Positions 8,146 to 15,610 of a stretch of 64,000 nucleotides of DNA are shown piece after piece. A program made the translations under genes and the position numbers. A model generated the notes under the pieces. The model worked only from the letters and a program-made list of their open reading frames with translations. It was not told the origin of the DNA and made no database searches. Every line of letters begins with the position of its first letter. Position 1 is the stretch's first letter. The DNA is taken from assembly GCA_963729115.1 (NCBI GenBank), contig CAVSMR010000018.1:109060-173059 (forward strand), in the 5' to 3' direction. The stretch comes from Actinophytocola sp963729115 (lineage in GTDB: Bacteria > Actinomycetota > Actinomycetes > Mycobacteriales > Pseudonocardiaceae).

Positions 8146-8869
8146 CGACCGCGTCGAGGCCGCCCTGCGCGAGCTCGGCGGGCGGCTCGCGGTGCCCGAG
8201 CCGCCCACCGACCCGGCGGCAGCGGTCCTCGCGCGCCTGGCCGAGCCCGCGACCCGCCCGGCCCCGCGCGTGCTGCCCCGCCTCGTGGCCGCCGCCGTCG
8301 CGCTGCTCGTGGCGCTCGCCGTCGCCATGGCGGTGTCGCCGACCGTCCGGGCCACCGTGCTCGACCTGTTCCGCATCGGCGGCGTGGAGATCCACTACAC
8401 GCCCCCGCCGGTCACGCCGACGACGTCCGACGCCGCCGCGCCGGGGGAGCGGGACGTCTCGCTCGACGCCGCCCGCGCCGCGGTCCCGTTCGACATCCGC
8501 GTACCGCGCCTGCTCGGCGACCCGGACTCGGTACGCGTGATCGACAGCGCGGACGGCGGCCCGCCGCGCGTGGTGTCGCTGCGCTACCCGGGCGCCCGCG
8601 TGGACGAGTTCGGCGGCCGCATCGCCCCGTTCTTCGAGAAGTTCCTCCGTGCCGCGGACGTCGTGCGCACCGACGTCGACGGCGCCCCGGCCATATGGAT
8701 CCCGCGCCCGCACCCGGTGCTCTACGTCGACGAGCACGGCACCATCCACGAGGAGGCCGCCCGCCTCGCCGCGAAGACCCTGATCTGGGAGGAGAACGGG
8801 TTGACCTACCGCCTCGAGGGCGACCTCACCCGCGCCCAGGCGGAGGCCATCGCCGCCACCCTGGGTTAG
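8135..8869 (+). CDS. Membrane partner of the ECF sigma factor, likely anti-sigma
   Basis: The GTG start overlaps the sigma gene by 11 bases. The 244-residue product has a short cytoplasmic N-terminus (VEAALRELGGRLAVPEPP, a pattern seen in proteins paired with ECF sigmas), one membrane helix at about 47-66, and an extracytoplasmic domain of about 170 residues. The zinc-binding His-x3-Cys-x2-Cys of ZAS anti-sigmas is absent. Anti-sigma function is inferred from operon position and topology, with the outer domain as sensor. Its stop overlaps the convergent GDPD stop. Confidence 0.6.
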   Translation: MTGDDRVEAALRELGGRLAVPEPPTDPAAAVLARLAEPATRPAPRVLPRLVAAAVALLVALAVAMAVSPTVRATVLDLFRIGGVEIHYTPPPVTPTTSDAAAPGERDVSLDAARAAVPFDIRVPRLLGDPDSVRVIDSADGGPPRVVSLRYPGARVDEFGGRIAPFFEKFLRAADVVRTDVDGAPAIWIPRPHPVLYVDEHGTIHEEAARLAAKTLIWEENGLTYRLEGDLTRAQAEAIAATLG

Positions 8870-9651
8870 GCCGCCGCCCAGAGACCGCGTTCGCGCAGCA
8901 CGTCGCGCAGCACGGCCGGCCGGTCGGTCATCAGCCCGTCCACGCCCAGGTCGATCAGCTCGTGCATCTGGCCAGGCTCGTCGATGGTCCACACGTGCAC
9001 CTCGATGCCCCGCCGCCGGGCCGCCGCGATCAGCCGCTTGTCCACGATCGTCAGCCGCCCGTGGCGCACCGGCACCTGCGCGATCCGCGGCCCGCCCCGC
9101 GAGCTGCCCGGCCACTGCGGCAGCCGGCGCGACGCCCACAGCCGGGCGATGGCCGCGATGCCCATGGACGTCAGCAGCCCCTCGCCCGCGGTGCGCCGCA
9201 CCTTCGCCAGCCGCGCCTCCGAGAACGACGCCACGCACACCCGGTCGAACGCGTTGGCCCGGCGCAGCGTGTCGATCAGCGGCTGGACCGCCGACTCGGC
9301 CTTCACGTCGATGTTGATCGCCGCGTCCGGCAGCTCCTCGAGCAGGTCGGCGAGCCGGCTCACGGGCTCGCGGCCGGCGATCTTCGCCTGGCCGACCACC
9401 GACCACGGCAGCTGCGCCACCGCACCCGTCGCATCGGTCGTGCGATCCAGCAGCGCGTCGTGGTGCACGACGACGACCCCGTCGCTCGTGGCGTGCACGT
9501 CGGTCTCCAGGTAGTGGTAGCCCTCGGCGAACGCGCGGCGGAACGCCGACAGCGAGTTCTCCATCCCGGCCAGCTCGTCGTAGTGCCAGCCGCGGTGGAC
9601 GAACGCGCGCGGGTAGGGCCCGGAGAAGAAGGCATGGTCCTGCACGCCCAT
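8866..9651 (-). CDS. Glycerophosphodiester phosphodiesterase
   Basis: It hydrolyses glycerophosphodiesters to glycerol-3-phosphate and an alcohol. The 261-residue TIM barrel shows the family residues in order: His-Arg-Gly at 19-21, Glu-Asn-Ser, Glu-Thr-Asp-Val-His, and the second catalytic His in the HHD segment; the C-terminal half has VWTIDEP and GVDGLMTDRP, typical strand-7 and strand-8 motifs. No signal peptide is visible, so it is probably cytoplasmic. ATG 9651 is chosen; upstream frame sequence looks non-coding. It is convergent with the anti-sigma-like gene. Confidence 0.9.
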   Translation of the reverse strand: MGVQDHAFFSGPYPRAFVHRGWHYDELAGMENSLSAFRRAFAEGYHYLETDVHATSDGVVVVHHDALLDRTTDATGAVAQLPWSVVGQAKIAGREPVSRLADLLEELPDAAINIDVKAESAVQPLIDTLRRANAFDRVCVASFSEARLAKVRRTAGEGLLTSMGIAAIARLWASRRLPQWPGSSRGGPRIAQVPVRHGRLTIVDKRLIAAARRRGIEVHVWTIDEPGQMHELIDLGVDGLMTDRPAVLRDVLRERGLWAAA

Positions 9652-9747
9652 GAGTCTGCCGCAGCGGCGTGGCGGGTGGGTGCACGATCCGTGGCGAGAT
9701 AGCGTCCCGCACATGGCGGAGCGATTCACTACTCCACACGGCCCAAC

Positions 9748-10098
9748 ATGACCACACCGGAACGGATCAAATCTCGGACTGATTCCAGACACTGCGGGTG
9801 GTGCGGAGTGGGCCTTCCGGAAGACGGCCGGGTGGGCCGGCCGCGCCGTTACTGCTCGCAATCCTGCAGGCAGCGGGCCTACGAGCGGCGCACGGCAGTG
9901 CAACGCGGTGGCCTGCCGGAGGACGCTGTCGTGCTCTCGGCCGCCGAGCTGACCGATTTGCAGGACCGGCTCTTCCAGCTACGCTGCGCAGCCGAGGACG
10001 TGGTCACGGCGACGGAAGACGGGGCCGCGCCTGGAGAACTGAAAGACCTGGCGGCGCTGGTGGTGCGCACTGCTCACGGCTTGGAGCGGCTGCGCTGA
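9748..10098 (+). CDS. Small zinc-ribbon-like protein
   Basis: This 116-residue protein is not recognised as a characterised family. The N-terminal half holds two cysteine pairs (CGWCG and CSQSC, about 20 residues apart) in an Arg-rich context, which suggests a four-cysteine zinc ribbon; the RRYCSQSCRQRAYERR stretch resembles cytoplasmic Cys-rich ribbons in actinomycetes. The C-terminal half is a helical, Leu/Ala-rich region that could dimerise. Basic N-terminus plus zinc site is compatible with nucleic-acid binding. It precedes the GGDEF-EAL gene by 69 bases. Confidence 0.7.
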   Translation: MTTPERIKSRTDSRHCGWCGVGLPEDGRVGRPRRYCSQSCRQRAYERRTAVQRGGLPEDAVVLSAAELTDLQDRLFQLRCAAEDVVTATEDGAAPGELKDLAALVVRTAHGLERLR

Positions 10099-10167
10099 GG
10101 AGACACGTCGTCTACCCTTTCGCGCACAGTTGCCGACTCAACAACGACCGACTATGAGGCGCCGGGA

Positions 10168-11898
10168 ATGAGCACCGAGAGCACGGTAGGTGCCGAGGTG
10201 CTGGCTGCCGTGCTCGACGCGACCGACACCGCGCTCGCGCTCACCGACCCGCGGGGCCGGATCCGCTGGGCGAACCAGCCGATGGCCGACCTCCTGGACC
10301 TCACCGTCGAGCAGGCCGCCAACCGCTCGTTACCCGCGCTGATCGCCGGAATCCCCACCGAACCCGGCCCGGAAGGCGTGATCATCTCCCTGGCCGCGGG
10401 GGAGGGCGAGCACCGCTGGCTCGAGGCCCGCTGCACCGCACTGCCCCGGGACCGCCTGCTCTACCGCGTGGCCGACATCAGCCGCTGGCGCGAGCAGAGC
10501 GTCGACCCCGACCAGCGCGGCGCCTGGGAGACCCAGCTGCTGCGGCTCGCCGACGAGGACCCGCTCACCGGCCTGCTGAACCGCCGCGCGCTCACCCGCG
10601 AGCTGGAGCGCCGCCTCGCCCTCGGCGGCAACGGCGCGCTGCTGGTGCTGGATCTGGACAACTTCAAGGACATCAACGACCTGCGCGGCCACCCGGCGGG
10701 GGACCGGGTCATGTGCCTGCTCTCCGACATGCTGCGCCAGCGCCTCGACAACGGGCACGCGCTCGGCCGCCTCGGCGGTGACGAGTTCGCCGTCGTCCTG
10801 CACGACACCGACGAGGAGAGCGCCGTCCAGGTGGCCGAGCGGCTGCGCAACGCCGTGGCCCGGTTCCCGCTCACCGGCAACGGCGGCACCACCCACACCA
10901 CGGTCTCCGCCGGCGTCGCCCAGTTCCGCACCGGCGACAGCTGGCAGGCCATCCTCGCCAACGCCGACCTCGCCCTGCACGCGTCGAAGTCCGCCGGCCG
11001 CAACCGCGTCACCGTCTACGAGCACGGCCACTACACCGACACCGCGCTGCGCGTCAGCGTGCTCGACCGCGTCCGCGACGCGCTCGCCAACGGCGGCCTC
11101 GCCCTGCACGCGATGCCGATGGTCAAGCTCGGCAGCAACCGCATCGTCGGCCACGAGTTGTTGCTGCGCCTGGAAGACGGCCGCGAACCCTACCTCGGGC
11201 CGGGGGAGTTCCTGCCCGCCGTCGAGCGCGGCGACCTCGTGTTCGACATCGACCGCTGGGTGATCGGCACCGCGATCGACGCGCTCGTCGCGCACCCGTA
11301 CCCGGGCCTGCGGTTCAACGTGAACGTCTCCGGGCGCACGCTCGAGGACGAGCAGTTCGGCGACTTCGTGCTCGAGCGCATCGCCGAGGCCGGCGTGGCG
11401 CCCGGCCGGCTCGGCTTCGAGATCACCGAGACCGCGGCCGTCACCAACCTCGCCGCCGCACGCTCCCTGGCCCAGCGGCTGCGGGCCAGCGGCTGCCGCA
11501 TCTCGCTGGACGACTTCGGCGCCGGCTTCGGCTCGTTCGTCCACTTGAAACAGTTGCCGATCACCGGGGTCAAGATCGACGGCGAGTTCGTCCGCGGCAT
11601 CGACTACGGCAGCCGCGACACCGTGCTGGTGCAGGGCATCGTCGACATCGCGCGCGGGCTGGGCATCTCCGTGGTGGCCGAGTGGGTCGAGCGCTCCAGC
11701 CAGGTCGACGCGCTGGCCCGGCTCGGAGTCCGTGTCGCGCAAGGCTTCCACCTCGGCAAACCCGAGCCGCTCACGGAGCTGCTGTCGCGCCCGCACGCGG
11801 CGTGGGTACGCCGGCCGCGGCTGATCCCGTCCCTCAACGACGCGCTCAACGACTCGCTCAACGACACCGAGGAACGCGTGGCGGAGAACGGCGGCTGA
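10168..11898 (+). CDS. PAS-GGDEF-EAL cyclic-di-GMP protein
   Basis: A 576-residue cytoplasmic protein with a PAS-like domain (about 1-110), a GGDEF domain (about 120-285) and an EAL domain (about 290-545). The diguanylate cyclase signature GGDEF is intact at 203-207. The EAL motif reads Glu330-Leu-Leu, and the Asn, Glu-x-Thr-Glu, Asp-Asp-Phe-Gly and Lys positions are present, but the usual AEGVE reads AEWVE. It could therefore make c-di-GMP, with phosphodiesterase activity less certain. No membrane segment is seen. In actinomycetes c-di-GMP controls development. The C-terminal 20 residues hold an Asn-Asp-rich repeat (three LND units). Confidence 0.88.
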   Translation: MSTESTVGAEVLAAVLDATDTALALTDPRGRIRWANQPMADLLDLTVEQAANRSLPALIAGIPTEPGPEGVIISLAAGEGEHRWLEARCTALPRDRLLYRVADISRWREQSVDPDQRGAWETQLLRLADEDPLTGLLNRRALTRELERRLALGGNGALLVLDLDNFKDINDLRGHPAGDRVMCLLSDMLRQRLDNGHALGRLGGDEFAVVLHDTDEESAVQVAERLRNAVARFPLTGNGGTTHTTVSAGVAQFRTGDSWQAILANADLALHASKSAGRNRVTVYEHGHYTDTALRVSVLDRVRDALANGGLALHAMPMVKLGSNRIVGHELLLRLEDGREPYLGPGEFLPAVERGDLVFDIDRWVIGTAIDALVAHPYPGLRFNVNVSGRTLEDEQFGDFVLERIAEAGVAPGRLGFEITETAAVTNLAAARSLAQRLRASGCRISLDDFGAGFGSFVHLKQLPITGVKIDGEFVRGIDYGSRDTVLVQGIVDIARGLGISVVAEWVERSSQVDALARLGVRVAQGFHLGKPEPLTELLSRPHAAWVRRPRLIPSLNDALNDSLNDTEERVAENGG

Positions 11899-12002
11899 CG
11901 CGCCCGGGGCCGGCCACAGTCGCGCTCAATCGTTGCTTGAGCGGCACGGTTCACCATTGGGACACCCGAATTACCACCTCACCGAGCCAGTGGCGGTGCG
12001 CG

Positions 12003-12200
12003 ATGTCCCAGTCGATGGCGAAGAACGACAGCAGCGCGGAGATCAGCGGCCTGCAGATCTGCATACAGAACACCGACGCGCAGATCGACGCGGCACTCGA
12101 CGCGAACGACCGGCGCGCGTTCCGGGTCTGGTGCCATCGCCGCGCGTCGCTGATCGCCCGCGTCGAGCGGGTACTCGTCGACGAGGCCCGAGCCGCCTGA
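12003..12200 (+). CDS. Small hypothetical protein
   Basis: This 65-residue reading frame has strong third-position GC bias after its first 20 codons and is predicted fully helical, with a Cys at about 19 and a Trp-Cys-His-Arg-Arg cluster near 48-52. No family is recognised. No good ribosome site precedes ATG 12003, so the start is uncertain; an upstream extension in the same frame looks non-coding. It could be a small regulatory or DNA-associated protein. Confidence 0.5.
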   Translation: MSQSMAKNDSSAEISGLQICIQNTDAQIDAALDANDRRAFRVWCHRRASLIARVERVLVDEARAA

Positions 12201-12247
12201 CCCGCAGCGTTCCCGCCTGACAGACTTGTTCGATAATCTACATTATG

Positions 12248-12652
12248 TCAACTAGCCGGGCGGGCCTCTCCCAGGACGTCCAGGTAGTGCCGGTTGTACA
12301 TGAAGCCCAGCACGTTGCCGAACGGGTCGACGACTGACGCCGTCACGAACCCGTCGCCCCGCACGGTGACCGGTTGGTGTTCGGTCGCGCCGAGCTCGAG
12401 CAGCCGGTCGAGCGTCGCCGCCACGTCGTCCACCGCCCAGTAGACGACCTGGCCGGCCGGCTGGTCCGTCGGGTGCGGCTGGTAGGCCCGGTGGACGATG
12501 CCGAGCTCGTCGGCCGAGTCGCCGATGCGGAACTCGATATATCCGCCGGGCACCTCGAAGTACGCGTCCACGCCCAGGAACTGGGCGTACCACTCGCGGG
12601 CGGCGGTCAGGTCGTCGGTGAAGTAGTTGATCGTCGCGAAGCCTCGCAGCAT
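12248..12652 (-). CDS. VOC/glyoxalase-fold protein
   Basis: A single-module vicinal-oxygen-chelate protein of 134 residues with the paired beta-alpha-beta-beta-beta halves: TINYFTDD opens the first half and the second ends in DPFGNVLGFMYN. Proteins of this type include glyoxalases, dioxygenases and antibiotic-binding resistance proteins; the substrate cannot be told. ATG 12652 is preceded by GAAAGGA. It is divergent from the WYL regulator 12742 across a 90-base gap with dyads, so it is a likely target of that regulator. Confidence 0.85.
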   Translation of the reverse strand: MLRGFATINYFTDDLTAAREWYAQFLGVDAYFEVPGGYIEFRIGDSADELGIVHRAYQPHPTDQPAGQVVYWAVDDVAATLDRLLELGATEHQPVTVRGDGFVTASVVDPFGNVLGFMYNRHYLDVLGEARPAS

Positions 12653-12701
12653 CGGTCCGTCCTTTCGCTCAGCGTCTCTGAGAACCAGCATCCGGGCATA
12701 A

Positions 12702-12720
12702 GCGCTCATGTACTGAGCAC
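12702..12720. promoter_or_regulatory. Candidate operator between VOC gene and WYL regulator
   Basis: GCGCTCA (12702-12708) and TGAGCAC (12714-12720) form a dyad with one mismatch around TGTAC. A second, smaller dyad CTCAG/CTGAG lies at 12668-12682 with the same CTCA/TGAG half-sites. Position in the divergent gap suggests a binding site for the adjacent WYL regulator. Confidence 0.4.
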
Positions 12721-12741
12721 TTTTTCTGCGACGATGGCGCC

Positions 12742-13695
12742 ATGCGCGCCGACCGCCTCGTGGCCACCCTGCTGCTGATGCAGTCCCGTGGCCGGGTCAC
12801 CGCCGCGGAGATCGCCGGCGAGCTCGAGGTCTCCGTGGCCACCGCCCGCCGCGACCTCGAGGCGCTCTCGGCCGCCGGTATCCCCGTCTACCCGCAGCCG
12901 GGCCGCGGTGGTGGCTGGTCGCTGGTCGGCGGCGCGCGGACCGACCTCAGTGGACTGACCGCGGCCGAGGCGCAGGCGTTGTTCCTGCTCGTCGGCCCGG
13001 CCGCGGCGGTGGCGCCGGAGGCGAAAGCCGCGCTGCGCAAGCTGGTCCGGGCCCTGCCCCGTACGTTCCGTGCGGACGCCGAGGCCGCCGCCGGTGCCGT
13101 CGTGATCGACCCGGTGCGCTGGGGCGGCGAGCACCACGCGCCGGACACCACCGTCGACCTGCTGCAGCGAGCCGTCGTGCGGCGCCGACGGGTCCGGTTC
13201 TCCTACCGGGGTCGCGGCCGGGTGCGGTCCGAGCGTGTCGTCGACCCGTGGGGCCTCGTCGAGAAGGACGGCGTCTGGTACCTCGTCGCCGGCACCGAGC
13301 GCGGCCGCCGCACGTTCCGCGTGGACCGGGTCGAGGACGCCGCCATGACCGGAGAACAGGCCGCGCGCCCGGACGACTTCGAGCTCGCCGGGGCGTGGGA
13401 CGAGGTCGTCGCCGAGGTCGAGCGGCGCCGCTCCCCTGTGTCGGCAGTGATCTTGATCGACGAGCGGTTCGTGGCCGTGCTGCGCCGCCAGTTCGGCCGG
13501 CACTGCGAGGTGCTCGGCGTGGAGCCGGACGGGCGGGCTCGGGTCCGGCTGGCCGCGCACCTGCCGCTGTCGATCGCCGAGCGGATCGCGGGCTGGGGTG
13601 CGACGATCGAGGTGATCGACTCCGCGCCGGTCCGCGCGGAGCTGGCCCGGCTCGGCGCCGAGCTCGTCGCCCGGTATGGACAAGGCGACAAGTAG
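12742..13695 (+). CDS. WYL-domain transcriptional regulator
   Basis: The 317-residue protein has a DeoR/HTH_11-type winged helix at about 1-60 (TAAEIAGELEVSVATARRDLEAL is the recognition region), then a WYL domain at about 140-215 with VDPWGLVEKDGVWYLVAG, and a C-terminal WCX-like extension. WYL domains sense ligands, in some cases single-stranded DNA or nucleotides after DNA damage. It is a distant relative of the two WYL regulators at 24.7 and 37.5 kb and lacks their long shared blocks. The divergent VOC gene is its probable target. Confidence 0.88.
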   Translation: MRADRLVATLLLMQSRGRVTAAEIAGELEVSVATARRDLEALSAAGIPVYPQPGRGGGWSLVGGARTDLSGLTAAEAQALFLLVGPAAAVAPEAKAALRKLVRALPRTFRADAEAAAGAVVIDPVRWGGEHHAPDTTVDLLQRAVVRRRRVRFSYRGRGRVRSERVVDPWGLVEKDGVWYLVAGTERGRRTFRVDRVEDAAMTGEQAARPDDFELAGAWDEVVAEVERRRSPVSAVILIDERFVAVLRRQFGRHCEVLGVEPDGRARVRLAAHLPLSIAERIAGWGATIEVIDSAPVRAELARLGAELVARYGQGDK

Positions 13696-13712
13696 ACATG
13701 TCGCGGTGTCGA

Positions 13713-13751
13713 TGCGGTCGACTCGTGCGGTCGACTCGTGTGGTCGGCTCA
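13713..13751. repeat. Three tandem 13-bp repeats between convergent genes
   Basis: TGCGGTCGACTCG occurs twice without a gap (13713-13725, 13726-13738), followed by a third diverged copy (13739-13751) that contains the stop codon of the ABC exporter gene. The unit includes a GTCGAC palindrome. Copy number may vary between strains and would change the last codons of the exporter. Confidence 0.7.
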
Positions 13752-15515
13752 GTCTCCGTGCCAGGACCGCCACAGGCGGGCGTACTCTCCCCCGGCCTCG
13801 ACGAGCTCGTCGTGGCTGCCGAGCTCGGTGATCCGCCCGTGCGCCATGACCGCGACGCGGTCGGCGGCGTGCGCGGTGTGCAGCCGGTGCGCGATCGCGA
13901 TCACCGTGCGCCCGGCGAGCACGGCGCCCATGGCGCGCTCCGCGTGGCGGGCGGTGGCCGGGTCGAGCAGGGCGGTGGCCTCGTCGAGGATCACCGTGTG
14001 CGGGTCCGCCAGCACGACCCGGGCGAGCGCGAGCTGCTGGGCCTGGGCCGCGTCGAGCGCGAGTCCGCCCGCGCCGAGTTCGGTGGACAGGCCGTCGGGC
14101 AGCGTGTGGACCCACTCGGCGTCCACCGCGGCCAGGGCGGCGTGCAGGTCGGCGTCGGTCGCGGCCGGGGCGGCGATGGCGAGGTTGTCGCGGACGGTGC
14201 CGATGAACACGTGGTGCTCCTGGGTGACCAGGACGATGCGGCGGCGCAGCTCCTCCGGGCCGAGGTCGGCAACCGGCACGCCGCCGACGGTGACCGCGCC
14301 CGTGCGGGGCGCGTCGATGCCGGCGAGCAGCCGGCCGAGGGTGGTCTTGCCGGCCCCGGACGGGCCGACGATGGCGAGCCGCTCCCCCGGCCGGACGTCG
14401 AGTTCGACGTCGTGCAGCACGTCGCGGTGGCCGGCGTGGTAGGCGTAGCGGACGCCGGTGACCTGGAGGCGGTCGTCGCGCGGGTGGCCGCCGGGCGGTG
14501 GCTCGGTGCCGGCTTCGGCGACGCCCTTGATGCGGGCCAGCGAGGCGCTGCTGCGCTGGAGGTTCTCCGCCCACATGATCACGCGGTTGAGCGGGTCGGC
14601 GAGCTGCATGGCGTAGAGGGCGGCGGCGACGACCGCGCCGAGCGTGGTGAGGTCGGCCTGGTACAGCAGGCCGCCCACGACCAGGACCGTGACGGTGGAC
14701 AGGACGAAGGAGAAGTCGATCTGCGGGAACAGCACGGTGCGCAGGAAGAGCGTGTAGACGCGGGTGCGGTGGGCCTGCGCGACCGTCCGGTCCCCCGCGT
14801 CGACGCGGCGGTGTTGCAGGCCGAACGCCTCGACCGTGCGGGCGCCGTCGGCGGTGGCGGCGATGCTCTCGGACATCTCGGAGTTGGCGGCGCCCTCGGC
14901 GAGGTAGCCGTCGCGGGCGCGACGCAGGTACCAGCGGACGGCGAAGTAGAGGCAGCCGACGCCGGTGAGCGCGCAGAGCCCGAGCAGCGGGTCGAGCAGG
15001 AAGACGGCGCCGATGATGAAGACGGTCTGCAGGGCGCCGACGAACACGTTGGGGGCCGCGTCGCGCAGCGCGGTGCCGACGACGGCGATGTCGCCGGTGG
15101 TGCGGGACATGAGGTCGCCGGTGCCGGCGCGCTCCACCACGGAGGTCGGCAGGGCGAGCGTGCGGTCGACGAAGTCCTCGCGCAGCCGGGCCAGCGCGCG
15201 TTCGGCGAAGCGGTGCGTGAGGTAGTGGGCGAAGCGGGTGAGCAGCACCTGCGCGATGGCGAACCCGATGATCGTGAGGGCCAGTGTGTCCACTGTGGAC
15301 GTGCTGGCGTCGCCGGCCTCGACCTGGTTGACGATGCGGCCGATGAGCCAGGGCGGCGCGAGGCCGGCGGCGGCCGCGAGGCTGGTGATCAGCAGGACGA
15401 GCGCGGTGCCACGCGGCTCGTTAGTGACGAACTCGCGATTGGCCCGCCGCACGACAGCACGATCGGCCACGGGTAACTGCAGTTCCGCCTCCCCGGATTT
15501 TTCCCGCGTGGTCAC
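13749..15515 (-). CDS. ABC exporter half-transporter with intact ATP site residues
   Basis: A 588-residue type IV exporter subunit: six membrane segments in about 35-320, then a nucleotide-binding domain. Walker A is canonical (GPSGAGKTT, about 385), the Q-loop Gln is present, Walker B is VILDEAT, and the H-loop His is present (AIAHRL). The signature motif, however, is LDAAQAQ instead of LSGGQ. With the upstream partner it should form a heterodimer in which this subunit supplies Walker A/B and the partner supplies LSGGQ for the single working site. GTG 15515 is the chosen start, 95 bases after the partner stop. The exported substrate is unknown; the convergent neighbour end carries tandem repeats. 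Confidence 0.88.
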   Translation of the reverse strand: MTTREKSGEAELQLPVADRAVVRRANREFVTNEPRGTALVLLITSLAAAAGLAPPWLIGRIVNQVEAGDASTSTVDTLALTIIGFAIAQVLLTRFAHYLTHRFAERALARLREDFVDRTLALPTSVVERAGTGDLMSRTTGDIAVVGTALRDAAPNVFVGALQTVFIIGAVFLLDPLLGLCALTGVGCLYFAVRWYLRRARDGYLAEGAANSEMSESIAATADGARTVEAFGLQHRRVDAGDRTVAQAHRTRVYTLFLRTVLFPQIDFSFVLSTVTVLVVGGLLYQADLTTLGAVVAAALYAMQLADPLNRVIMWAENLQRSSASLARIKGVAEAGTEPPPGGHPRDDRLQVTGVRYAYHAGHRDVLHDVELDVRPGERLAIVGPSGAGKTTLGRLLAGIDAPRTGAVTVGGVPVADLGPEELRRRIVLVTQEHHVFIGTVRDNLAIAAPAATDADLHAALAAVDAEWVHTLPDGLSTELGAGGLALDAAQAQQLALARVVLADPHTVILDEATALLDPATARHAERAMGAVLAGRTVIAIAHRLHTAHAADRVAVMAHGRITELGSHDELVEAGGEYARLWRSWHGD

Positions 15516-15610
15516 GTTGGACTGGCGCCGTCCGGTTCGGCGCGTATCTGTGGCTGGGTCGCGTCCCGTTCCCCTTAGGTGCGGTTGGGAGCCGCGTGGG
15601 TCTTTGCACC

